Below, in pieces: positions 1 to 7,010 of a DNA stretch of 41,567 nucleotides. The number at the start of each line of letters is the position of its first letter. Position 1 is the first letter of the stretch. The position numbers and the translations under genes are program-made. Location: assembly GCA_021323775.1 (NCBI GenBank), contig JAJPKK010000138.1, positions 1-41,567 on the forward strand. The letters are read 5' to 3'. Source of the DNA: Hyphomicrobiales bacterium. GTDB lineage: Bacteria > Pseudomonadota > Alphaproteobacteria > Rhizobiales > Xanthobacteraceae. A model generated the notes under the pieces. That model saw only the letters and a program-made list of their open reading frames with translations. It was not told the DNA's origin and did not search any database.

Positions 1-264
1 AAGTTCCTGACCAAGATGTACCGGACCAACCCCGATTTCGTCTTCACGGTGACGCGCGATTTCGTGCGCAACTGCCAGACGCCGGTGCTGATCCTGCCGG
101 ATGATATTCCGGCGCATCCATACGCCGTCGCCATGGAAGCCGCGATGCTCGCGCCGAACGCCGAAGTGAGCATGTTCCCGTGGAAGGAGCCCAAGGAGCG
201 GATTCCGTTGGCGGTGCGCCAGATACGTTCATTCCTGCGGGCGCATCGGCCTGCGGCCGTCTAG
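1..264 (+). CDS. Alpha/beta hydrolase, C-terminal part only
   Basis: The frame is open from the first base of the window, so the gene begins outside it and only about 87 C-terminal residues are visible. The sequence (PVLILPDDIPAHPYAVAMEA, then LAPNAEVSMFPW) matches the end of alpha/beta hydrolases: a beta strand with a late acidic residue (LPDD), a histidine following it, and a helix before the last strand. The nucleophile elbow and most of the catalytic machinery would lie upstream, so the substrate cannot be judged. The stop is 99 bp before the RraA-like gene on the same strand, so the two may be co-transcribed. Family assignment is moderately sure. Confidence 0.6.
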   Translation, partial: KFLTKMYRTNPDFVFTVTRDFVRNCQTPVLILPDDIPAHPYAVAMEAAMLAPNAEVSMFPWKEPKERIPLAVRQIRSFLRAHRPAAV

Positions 265-363
265 GCGCATCGTGAGCTTTGGCGCGCGTATTCGGCTCGA
301 CTGAACCAAGAACGAACGACTCGACACTAAGAGCCTGATAAAGAACACGGAGCCGCCGCCGCC

Positions 364-1110
364 ATGGAAAAGCGCCTGACCGGCCGCATCGCACCGGAAC
401 GCATACGCCTGCTGAAGACTCCACGCCCTCCGGAGGGGGCGATCGAACGCTTCCTGGCGATCGGCGACCCCTCCGGGTTGGTCTCCGACGCGATGGACGA
501 ATTGGGTATTCCGCCCGGCGTGATCGGGGCGTCGGTGCTTAAGCCGACAATTCCCGGCACCACCATCGTGGGGCCGGCTCTCACGGTGCGCAACGTGCTG
601 CAGCGGATCGACGCGCTCGACGGCGCCCGCAACCACGTCAATCGCATGGCCGAGTTCGAGGCCCATAATCTCGCGAGTCCGGGCGACGTGTTGGTGATCC
701 AGGGCGTCGCCAATGTGTCCAATATGGGCGGGATCTCCGCCCTGACCGGCAAGCGCCAGGGCGAGGCCGGCGCGATCGTGATGGGAGGCATCCGCGACAT
801 CGCCCATTCGCGCGTGGTCGGCTATCCGGTGTGGTCGAGCGAAGTCACCTCGGTCACCGGCAAATGGCGGCTCGAGACGGTCGAGATCAACGGCGTGGTC
901 GAGATCGGCGAGGTGCGGGTGGAGCCCGGCGATCTCGTCGTCGCCGACGACAGCGGCGTCTGCTTCATTCCGCGCGACTGCATCCTCGAAGTGATCGAGC
1001 TGGTCGAAAAAAAGACGAAGGCGGAGGAGATCCGGTGCAAGGCGATTGTCGGCGGCGCTGCGGTGCCCGACATCTCGCGATCGACCTACGGGGAAGAAAA
1101 GGACGTGTAG
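364..1110 (+). CDS. RraA-like / HMG-aldolase-fold protein
   Basis: This 248-residue protein belongs to the RraA/dimethylmenaquinone methyltransferase-like family, which includes RNase E inhibitors and 4-hydroxy-4-methyl-2-oxoglutarate (or 4-carboxy-4-hydroxy-2-oxoadipate) aldolases. The family signature GGIRD is present near residue 140, and the C-terminal GDLVVADDSGVCFIPRD stretch is typical. It is somewhat longer than E. coli RraA (about 160 residues), with an extra N-terminal segment, which fits the aldolase or uncharacterised branch better than the RNase E regulator. The start has a GGAG about 10 bases upstream. In a window rich in aromatic catabolism a pyruvate-releasing aldolase role is plausible but unproven. 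Its TAG stop codon is the terminal TAG of the repeat element that follows. Confidence 0.75.
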   Translation: MEKRLTGRIAPERIRLLKTPRPPEGAIERFLAIGDPSGLVSDAMDELGIPPGVIGASVLKPTIPGTTIVGPALTVRNVLQRIDALDGARNHVNRMAEFEAHNLASPGDVLVIQGVANVSNMGGISALTGKRQGEAGAIVMGGIRDIAHSRVVGYPVWSSEVTSVTGKWRLETVEINGVVEIGEVRVEPGDLVVADDSGVCFIPRDCILEVIELVEKKTKAEEIRCKAIVGGAAVPDISRSTYGEEKDV

Positions 1111-1290
1111 GGCGGGCAAAGGCGCCCGGTACAACCGATGGCCCTTATGCACCGGCCTGGCGCGCCTTTGCCCACGCAGTCCGCGACTTGCTTCTGTTCA
1201 GCAATGGGCGCCGGCAGACCGCGTGGGCAAAGGCGGAATGCAAGTTGGTGCCAATACCGCCAACGCCCCGGCCGCCTCTGCACGCCCTAC
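1107..1290. repeat. Two-hairpin palindromic repeat, copy A
   Basis: The element begins GTAGGGCGGGCAAAGG and ends in GCACGCCCTAC, so its ends are inverted repeats. Inside are a CCTTTGCCCACGC arm (about 1165-1177) and a GCGTGGGCAAAGG arm (1221-1233), giving two tandem hairpins. Copies with the same plan lie at 26905-27085 and 37923-38060. It fills the gap between the RraA-like and Rieske genes, and its first TAG is the stop codon of the former. Confidence 0.75.
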
Positions 1291-1311
1291 GCGAAACGGA
1301 TGAGGGACTCC

Positions 1312-1725
1312 ATGGCGAAATACGTGGTCGCGCGGGCGCGCGATATCGCGCCTGGAGGGCGCAAGCTTGTCGAGGCCAAGGGGCGCAAGCTCGTCATCTT
1401 CAATCTTAGCGGCGAGTTCTTTGCCGTGTCGGATCGCTGCCCGCACCAGGGCGGCCCGCTGTCCAAAGGCAAGCTCACGGGCTTCGTATCGTCGAGCGAG
1501 CCCGGCCAATATTGCTATTCGCGCAAGGGCGAGGTGATCCGCTGTCCCTGGCACTCGTGGGAGTACGACGTTCGGACCGGTAAATCCTGGTGCGACCCGC
1601 GCCGGACTCAGGCGCGCCGCTTCGAGGTCAACATCGAGACCGGCGCCCGGCTGGCGGAAGGCCCCTACGTGGCGGAGACGTTTGCGGTAAGCGTCGAGGA
1701 TGAGTATCTCGTGGTGACGCTTTGA
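1312..1725 (+). CDS. Rieske [2Fe-2S] ferredoxin-like protein
   Basis: This 137-residue protein is a soluble Rieske domain. The cluster ligands are C43-x-H45 (CPHQGGPL) and C78-x2-H81 (CPWHSWEYD), the pattern of ferredoxins and oxygenases rather than of bc1 complexes. The domain is carried alone, with an insert of about 30 residues between the two ligand pairs, longer than in a minimal Rieske ferredoxin. The start at 1312 is chosen because GAGGG lies 6 bases upstream; an in-frame ATG at 1300 has a poorer site. A role as electron carrier to an oxygenase is likely, but no oxygenase is adjacent; the dioxygenase near 25 kb is a possible distant partner. The gene ends 17 bp from the convergent LptG-like gene. 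Confidence 0.85.
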   Translation: MAKYVVARARDIAPGGRKLVEAKGRKLVIFNLSGEFFAVSDRCPHQGGPLSKGKLTGFVSSSEPGQYCYSRKGEVIRCPWHSWEYDVRTGKSWCDPRRTQARRFEVNIETGARLAEGPYVAETFAVSVEDEYLVVTL

Positions 1726-1742
1726 GCGTCTATGCTGCGCCG

Positions 1743-2834
1743 TCACCCATCTTCCTCGTGAAGCAGAACCAGAAATCCCGACAGCCCCCCGGCGGCGATC
1801 GGCAGCCAGGCAGCCAATAACGGATAAAGCAATTCCGCCTTGCTCAAGTCCTCGGTCACCTTGGACAGCACGTAGATCGCAAACCCCGCCGCGACGCCGG
1901 CGAGGATTCGCTGAGGCACCCCGCCGAACCTGAATGCCCGCAGGCTGACCGACGACGCCAGCAGAATCATTGCGGCGAGCAGGAATGGCCGCGCAATCAG
2001 GATTTGGTATTGCACGCGATAGCCCGCCGCTGCGAGGCCGGAGTCCTCCGCAAATCGTATGTAGGTCGGCAGGTGCCAAAATCCGACGGTCTCCGGCGCG
2101 GCAAAGCTTTCAGCCACCTGCTCGCGCGTAAGCTTCGTCGGGAGCAAATAGGACTCGAAATCCTGCGGCGGAGTGTTGAGCGCGAAAACCCGCCCATGTG
2201 TCAATTGCCACGCGCCGGGTTGCAATTCCGCATCCTGGGCTTCGATGCGTTCCTTGAACTCGCCGGCCGAGTTGAACGTGAATACCGTGATGGTGGTCAG
2301 CTTGAGCCCTTGCTCGCGGCTCTGCCGCGCATGAAGGATTGACTCGCCGTCGCCGCCGCGCTGGCGCACCCAGTAGCCGCTCTCGTAGCCCTCCAGTGCT
2401 GTTGCGCTCTGACCGAAGATTTTCGCTTCGATGCGCTTGGATGCTTCGCGTAGAGAGGCGGAGACCGGATTATAGACCAGAGTGCCGATCGCTCCGAGCA
2501 CGATGGCGACCAGCATCGCCGGAGCGATGATCTGCCAAACCGACATTCCAGCGCCGCGCGCCACGACAAGTTCCATGCGACGGGACAGGCTGAAGAAGCA
2601 GGTCATCGCGCCGACCAGCACGCTAAACGGCAGCAGGCGTTCCATGATCTGCGGCACACGGTAGATCGACATCAGCAGCAACTGGGACGTCGGCGCATTT
2701 GGAACGTCGCTGGCCTTTCGCATGACGTCGATATAATCGACGAACGCCACCAGCACGAATACCCCGGCGAACACTCCGGCTACAGCCAGGAAAAAACGCC
2801 ACGCGAAGTAGCGCGACAGCGTCATCGAGCTCAT
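1743..2834 (-). CDS. lptG: LptG/LptF-type permease (YjgP/YjgQ family)
   Basis: This 363-residue membrane protein fits LptG, a permease subunit of the LptB2FG machine that extracts lipopolysaccharide from the inner membrane. It has an N-terminal membrane helix after SRYFAWRF, helices around residues 55-75 and 95-125, a central periplasmic domain (about 140-270) and three C-terminal helices. The segment SRRMELVVARGAGMSVWQI matches the family's cytoplasmic coupling helix. Length is normal. It normally sits with lptF and often lptD; here neither is in view, and it lies 69 bp downstream of the upp-like gene. The start has AAAGGA 5 bases upstream. It may be a paralogue rather than the housekeeping copy. 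Confidence 0.8.
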   Translation of the reverse strand: MSSMTLSRYFAWRFFLAVAGVFAGVFVLVAFVDYIDVMRKASDVPNAPTSQLLLMSIYRVPQIMERLLPFSVLVGAMTCFFSLSRRMELVVARGAGMSVWQIIAPAMLVAIVLGAIGTLVYNPVSASLREASKRIEAKIFGQSATALEGYESGYWVRQRGGDGESILHARQSREQGLKLTTITVFTFNSAGEFKERIEAQDAELQPGAWQLTHGRVFALNTPPQDFESYLLPTKLTREQVAESFAAPETVGFWHLPTYIRFAEDSGLAAAGYRVQYQILIARPFLLAAMILLASSVSLRAFRFGGVPQRILAGVAAGFAIYVLSKVTEDLSKAELLYPLLAAWLPIAAGGLSGFLVLLHEEDG

Positions 2835-2903
2835 GTCGATCCTTTGTCGTCGGCGCCCGACCTATCCTACGGGGAAAGTGGGGCGAGGCAACTGCGCTTA
2901 CGC

Positions 2904-3533
2904 TCACCGCGTCCCATAGGCCCGGTCGCCAGCGTCGCCAAGGCCCGGAACGATAAAGGCGTCGTCGTCGAGCCGCTCGTCGATCGCTGCCGTCCAAACA
3001 TGCACGTCGGGATGAATGCCGCGCAGGCGTTCGATCGCGGTCGGGACGGTGATGAGGCAAACGTATCGGATGTCGCGCGCCCCTCGCTCCTTGAGCCGAT
3101 CAACGGCGGCGACGGCTGTATTCGCGGTCGCGATCACGGGCGCGACAACGACGACCAGCCGCTCCGCCACGTCGACGGGCGCTTTGAAAAAGTATTCCAC
3201 CGCCACAAGCGTGTCAGGATCGCGATAGAGCCCGATATGGGAGACGCGCGCCGATGGGACCAATTCCAGCATGCCTTCGACAAAGGCCATGCCGGCGCGC
3301 AGGATCGGCGCGAAGACGAGCTTCTTGCCGGCAATCCGTGGAGCCATCATGCGCGCCATCGGGGTGTCGATTTCGACGAGACCGAGCGGGAGGTCGCGCG
3401 TGACTTCATAGCACATCAGAATGCCGAGTTCGCGGCAGAGTTCGCGGAACGACTTGGTCGACCGGTTCTTGTCGCGCAGCAATGTGAGCTTGTGCTGAAC
3501 CAGCGGATGCTGGACGATCGTCACGCCTTCCAT
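2904..3533 (-). CDS. upp: Uracil phosphoribosyltransferase homologue with altered PRPP loop
   Basis: Length (209 residues) and overall sequence fit Upp, which makes UMP from uracil and PRPP. Conserved stretches include the ILRAG motif near 77, [12 protein letters not shown] near 94-105 and the uracil-binding [11 protein letters not shown] near the C-terminus. The PRPP-binding loop, normally VVDPMLATGGS, reads [11 protein letters not shown] (about residues 129-139): the key acidic residue is Ala131 and the GG pair is Ala-Asn. I checked this on the bases. In other phosphoribosyltransferases these residues bind the ribose and pyrophosphate of PRPP, so activity may be lost or changed. It lies 34 bp after the urc4-like gene, in the place of the Upp-type enzyme of the URC pathway. 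Confidence 0.88.
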   Translation of the reverse strand: MEGVTIVQHPLVQHKLTLLRDKNRSTKSFRELCRELGILMCYEVTRDLPLGLVEIDTPMARMMAPRIAGKKLVFAPILRAGMAFVEGMLELVPSARVSHIGLYRDPDTLVAVEYFFKAPVDVAERLVVVVAPVIATANTAVAAVDRLKERGARDIRYVCLITVPTAIERLRGIHPDVHVWTAAIDERLDDDAFIVPGLGDAGDRAYGTR

Positions 3534-3567
3534 CAGAACACCTGACCCCGTGGCTCGAAATTTTCAA

Positions 3568-4815
3568 TTAGAACACGGTCCCGTCGCTCGTCACGCGCAG
3601 CGGCGGTGAGCCGTCGCCTCGTAGCGTTCGGGCGATGGCTCGTCCAGCCGCCCATGTCCCGCCCTGGAGAATTTTCCCCAACGGTAACTGCCGGGCGTCG
3701 CGCCCCAGACGCTGCCGGACAAGGGGGGCCAGCCGGTCGAGCAATGCTACGGTGAGCGCGCGCCATTCGACGACCAGCATGGAGCCCACTTCATGCGTGC
3801 GCTCGGCGTGCGCTTGGTCGCGCAAGGCAAGTGCGCCGGTATCCATGAGGAGGCCGCCGTTGCGGTATTCCGCCAGGCCGGTCAGCCCGTCGATTTCAGT
3901 GACCACAATTCCAGCTCGCCCCATTGGCTCGATGAGCGAATAGGTGAGCCATTGAGAGAGCTTGTGGAACGGCAGGAGTTGATCCGTCGCATCGCCAGTT
4001 TTGATGACCGGGTGCCGCCAGCAATCCCCGAGGGGGATGCCGCCGAGTTGGAGCCGCCCTGGCCAGACCGAGCCGAAATGCTTCAGCACTTCCGTCAGGA
4101 TGGCGGGGGCAGCGATTTGTCCGCCGGTTGCGAGACTTGCGAGATGATCGAACAGCCCGCCGGGCCGGGGTTCATCGTTCCTCGCGAAAACGGACGGCGC
4201 ATCCGATACGAGGCGGCCCAGGCGGCGCAGCAGGTCTGCGCGCCCATCGATCCCAAGCAGCGGATTGTCGGGTCCGGCCTGGAAGCCCTTGGCGAGCGCG
4301 ATAGGGTTGAGTTCCTCAAGCTTTTTGGCGTCAGCGCGCAGGCTGTCGCTTGATTTCGCGGAAAACAGCCCGCCGCAGAACATCGCGAGGGTCGCGAGCG
4401 CAAGGCCTTCCGACCGGGCGATATTGCGGCCCGTTGCGATGTCGCGATAGCGCCACGCCGGACCAGCGCCGGCGTCGAGCAGCACGCTGATGATGGCAAG
4501 ATCGAATTCCGCCCGCGCCCGCGCCGCCGCGGATGGCCAGTGCGCCGCTGCGGCAATCGGCAGCCAACGATCGTCGCCGTCGATCGCGAAGTGGCGCCAG
4601 CGCGAATGGAAGGGAATTTCCAGCGACGGGTAGGCTCTGCGGGTGATCGCGACTGCGACATCGGCCGCCTGTTCCAGGCGATCCAAATCCACGCGAAAAT
4701 ATTCGAGCCGGTCGGCGAGGCCCGCCTCCAGCACCAAGTTCGCGCGCTCGCGCACCGCGGCTGCGGTCAGCAGGGAAAGCGCCGCGGGAGTGTCGGAACG
4801 CACGCCTAAGATCAA
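3568..4815 (-). CDS. Urc4/Urg3-type protein (DUF1688)
   Basis: This protein of about 415 residues belongs to the DUF1688 (URC4/urg3) family, required for the URC pathway of uracil degradation in yeast; its exact reaction is not settled. The family's N-terminal pattern is clear: TAAAVRERANLVLEAGL, then FRVDLDRLEQAADVA and FHSRWRHF. The reading frame is open well upstream into the urc1-like gene, but homology begins only near its end. A TTG at 4815 overlaps the upstream TGA as TTGA and would couple translation; a GTG at 4803 is the alternative start. It sits between urc1-like and upp-like genes on the same strand, which supports a single pathway operon. Confidence 0.85.
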   Translation of the reverse strand: MILGVRSDTPAALSLLTAAAVRERANLVLEAGLADRLEYFRVDLDRLEQAADVAVAITRRAYPSLEIPFHSRWRHFAIDGDDRWLPIAAAAHWPSAAARARAEFDLAIISVLLDAGAGPAWRYRDIATGRNIARSEGLALATLAMFCGGLFSAKSSDSLRADAKKLEELNPIALAKGFQAGPDNPLLGIDGRADLLRRLGRLVSDAPSVFARNDEPRPGGLFDHLASLATGGQIAAPAILTEVLKHFGSVWPGRLQLGGIPLGDCWRHPVIKTGDATDQLLPFHKLSQWLTYSLIEPMGRAGIVVTEIDGLTGLAEYRNGGLLMDTGALALRDQAHAERTHEVGSMLVVEWRALTVALLDRLAPLVRQRLGRDARQLPLGKILQGGTWAAGRAIARTLRGDGSPPLRVTSDGTVF

Positions 4816-6059
4816 TACTTCTCGAGCGGCCGGCCGACCGGGTCGGTCAAGTCCGGCGGGGGAGCCGGCGAGTAATAGCCGGCGGCACGCTTGGCGCTGA
4901 TCTCGACCTGAGCGTCCGGCGGCACCAACTCGGGGGGAATCGGAATCCGTTCCACGATCTCGATGCCTTGTGACGCCAGCGCATTGTACTTCATGTCGCT
5001 CATCGACACGAAGCGGTCGAGCCGCCGCAAGCCGAGCCAATGGATCGGATCGGGCATCAGTTGCTGGAACCGGGCGTCCTGCACCCCCGCGACGCATTCA
5101 GTGCGTTCAAAATAGGTAGAGGCCTGATCGCCGCCCTCCTGGCGCTTGCGCGCGTTGTAGACCAGGAACTTGGTGACCTCGCCAAGCGCGCGCCCCTCTT
5201 TCCGATTGTAGACGATGACGCCGAGCCCGCCAGCCTGGGCCGAACGGGCGCATTCTTCGATCCCGTGGATCAGATAGGGCCGGCAGGTGCAGATGTCTGA
5301 GCCGAATACGTCGGAACCATTGCATTCATCGTGCACGCGGCAGGTGATCTTCGTGCGCGGATCGGCGAGTTTCTCGACATCGCCGAACAGGTAGACGGTG
5401 GTCCCGCCGATCGGCGGCAGGAACACGCGCATGTCGGGACGCGTCACCAGTTCGGGGAACATGCCCGCGGTCTGCTCGAATAAGGCGCGCCGGAGTCTGG
5501 TCTCGGTGGTACCGAATCGCTCTGCGATGCCCGGCAGATACCAGACCGGATCGATGGCGATCTTCACCACCGAGAGGCTGCCCCCCTCAATGATGTACTT
5601 TCCGTCGGGCTTCAAGCGCCGGGCGCGGATTGCGTCCCGCATTTCAGCGAGATCAAGCCGCGCGCGGGTGATCGCAATCGTGGGGCGAATATCCTCGCCG
5701 CCGGAGATTTGCGCCTTGAATGTCGTGGCGACGAGATGCCCCCAGGGATCGAGCGAGACAATGCGCCCCGGCTCCGACCACTGCGGAAACGGACCGATCG
5801 TGGCGGCCGGGTAGGTGTTCGTCAGATCGGGACGGCGGATCGGATCGAGCACGCCCGCCGAGACCGCGAGCGCACGATAAAGCGCATAGGAGCCGCCATG
5901 GGTGCCGATGACGTTGCGGTGCTGCGGCTGGGACACTGTCGCAACAATGGGCCCACGCGCCTGGGGATCGGGGGCGCCCCAACGGATCGGGAAACGCGAC
6001 TTGCCGCCCGGCTCCGGATGGGACGTGAGGCGAATGTGATCGGTTCGATTGGAGTTCAT
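4812..6059 (-). CDS. Urc1-type GTP cyclohydrolase II homologue
   Basis: This protein of about 415 residues has a C-terminal GTP-cyclohydrolase-II-like domain preceded by a long N-terminal region not found in RibA, the arrangement of URC1 proteins. The zinc ligands are kept as C246-x10-C257-x-C259 (DECNGSDVFGSDICTCRP), followed by a GVIVYNRKEGRALGEVTKF stretch that resembles RibA's LYLRQEGRGIGL. In the URC pathway the homologue is thought to open the uracil ring of a uridine nucleotide rather than GTP. The ATG at 6059 is preferred because GGCGGA lies 6 bases upstream; an in-frame ATG at 6086 is possible. It is first in the urc1-urc4-upp operon. Confidence 0.85.
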   Translation of the reverse strand: MNSNRTDHIRLTSHPEPGGKSRFPIRWGAPDPQARGPIVATVSQPQHRNVIGTHGGSYALYRALAVSAGVLDPIRRPDLTNTYPAATIGPFPQWSEPGRIVSLDPWGHLVATTFKAQISGGEDIRPTIAITRARLDLAEMRDAIRARRLKPDGKYIIEGGSLSVVKIAIDPVWYLPGIAERFGTTETRLRRALFEQTAGMFPELVTRPDMRVFLPPIGGTTVYLFGDVEKLADPRTKITCRVHDECNGSDVFGSDICTCRPYLIHGIEECARSAQAGGLGVIVYNRKEGRALGEVTKFLVYNARKRQEGGDQASTYFERTECVAGVQDARFQQLMPDPIHWLGLRRLDRFVSMSDMKYNALASQGIEIVERIPIPPELVPPDAQVEISAKRAAGYYSPAPPPDLTDPVGRPLEKY

Positions 6060-6151
6060 AGCGGATCCGCCATCGAAAAACGCCATGGCGCCCGCCCGCA
6101 GGCAGGCCGGTTGGTGTCCTTGGTTCGCGAAAGAGCGGTGCCGGATCGGCG

Positions 6152-6166
6152 TAAACGATGCGTTTA
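6152..6166. promoter_or_regulatory. 15-bp palindrome upstream of the urc operon
   Basis: TAAACGATGCGTTTA is a perfect inverted repeat (6-bp arms, 3-bp centre) about 93 bp upstream of the urc1-like start, next to an A+T-rich stretch (6164-6190). Position and symmetry suit a repressor operator. The regulator is not in the window, and no convincing -35/-10 pair could be fixed. Confidence 0.4.
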
Positions 6167-6371
6167 ATACCGCGCCATTATCAAATATAGCGAACCACCT
6201 CGGGGATCGCCACCCCCTGGGGTGCGTCGGCGGCGCTGTCTAACTCAGAGACCATGTAGGAGGCCGCGGGGCGCGCCGACGGCCGGGGCGCCGAAAGCAA
6301 GCCGCCGGGCTGGCAAACCGCGCCGGATGACGCACCAGCGGGCTTCGTAGGGCGCGGCATGAATACGGTCC

Positions 6372-6400
6372 TTGACGGACGATCCCGGTGCGGTTACCTC
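6372..6400 (+). promoter_or_regulatory. Possible promoter of the tRNA gene
   Basis: TTGACG at 6372-6377 is followed after 17 bp by TACCTC at 6395-6400, which would start transcription about 15 bp before the tRNA. The -10 match is weak and overlaps a 7-bp hairpin, GTTACCT/AGGTAAC (6393-6410). Confidence 0.35.
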
Positions 6401-6422
6401 TACAGGTAACTGGGGAGCTATG

Positions 6423-6511
6423 GGGGGTCTGGCGGAAGCTGGTAGACGCGGCGCCCTGGAAAGGCGTTGAGATGGAATCTCGTGTCGGTTCGAATCCGAC
6501 GGCCCCCACCA
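6423..6511 (+). tRNA. Long-variable-arm tRNA, anticodon GGA (Ser) on a Leu-like body
   Basis: All arms can be drawn. The acceptor stem pairs 6423-6429 (GGGGGTC) with 6501-6507 (GGCCCCC). The anticodon stem is GCGCC (6451-6455) with GGCGT (6463-6467), around loop CTGGAAA, so the anticodon is GGA at 6458-6460, which reads serine UCC/UCU. The variable arm is GAGAT-GGA-ATCTC (6469-6481), the T arm is GTCGG-TTCGAAT-CCGAC, and CCA is encoded at 6509-6511. However, the D arm (TGGCGGAAGCTGGTAGACGC) and discriminator A73 are those of bacterial tRNA-Leu; tRNA-Ser normally has G73. The aminoacylation identity is therefore uncertain. Confidence 0.85.
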
Positions 6512-6540
6512 CTCAACGTTTTACCAGTTTGGGAGTTATA

Positions 6541-6804
6541 GGCTACATCGGTCTCACAGGCTCGAAACGATCGGTTCGGTTGAGATTCCATCGCCACGTT
6601 TCGGGTTTCCAACACCGATGCAATTGAGACGACAGACTATGGCGCGGGAAGGCTGAGAGATACCGCGCCACACTAACCCCCAGCGGTGCTGTAGAGCGCC
6701 GCAGGCCAAGCACCGCGAGAAACCCGTAACCCCCAAGCGAGCCTATCCCCGGCCTGCCGGGGATAAAAGCAGGAGTCGGCTACATCGGTCTCACAGGCTC
6801 GAAA
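6541..6804 (+). repeat. 27-bp direct repeat downstream of the tRNA
   Basis: An identical 27-bp sequence starting GGCTACATCGGTCTCACAGG occurs at 6541-6567 and 6778-6804, 237 bp apart, starting 29 bp after the tRNA CCA. The copies bracket non-coding DNA that includes the hairpin at 6744-6765. They do not match the tRNA 3' end, so they are not a simple attachment-site pair. Confidence 0.7.
6744..6765. other. Strong 10-bp hairpin
   Basis: TATCCCCGGC and GCCGGGGATA form a perfect 10-bp stem with a 2-nt centre, between the two direct repeats. AAAAGC follows, so it is not a classic terminator on the + strand. The 6512-6954 gap holds no gene that I can support. Confidence 0.5.
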
Positions 6805-6807
6805 AAG

Positions 6808-6842
6808 CAAAACCCCCGCCTTTCAGCGGCGGTTTTCGTTTC
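6808..6842. terminator. Probable bidirectional rho-independent terminator
   Basis: The stem CCGCC (6816-6820) / GGCGG (6828-6832) is flanked by AAAA and TTTT, which extend the pairing past a CCC bulge; T-rich runs follow on both strands. It can end a long tRNA transcript on + and obgE transcription (stop at 6955) on -. Confidence 0.6.
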
Positions 6843-6930
6843 TCGATCGAGATCGCGCCGCCCCTATCCGCGCAGCACCCACGCTACCAGATGGTACGCG
6901 CCCTTCGAGAATGAGCCACGCCGTTAGCGG

Positions 6931-7010
6931 AGCGCGGGCGTCCCGCCCGCTCTTCTACGTGGTGCTAACGAGCGCGTTGGTGCCAACGAGCCGGCGAGAG
7001 GCCCGCGCTC
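6931..7010. repeat. Imperfect palindromic element overlapping the obgE 3' end
   Basis: AGCGCGGGCGTCCCGCCCGC (from 6931) is imperfectly mirrored by GAGCCGGCGAGAGGCCCGCG (from 6989), with a shorter TAACG/CGTTG inverted repeat between them. The element encodes the last 20 or so residues of ObgE, which look unlike the rest of the protein. Confidence 0.55.

Noticed and set aside
6240-6627. Short open frames on both strands across the tRNA (for example one beginning MVGAVGFEPTRDS)
   Set aside because: They are translations of the tRNA gene and its complement, a common false gene call.
6541-6804. CRISPR array
   Set aside because: Only two repeat copies, 237 bp apart, with no spacers of regular size and no cas genes.
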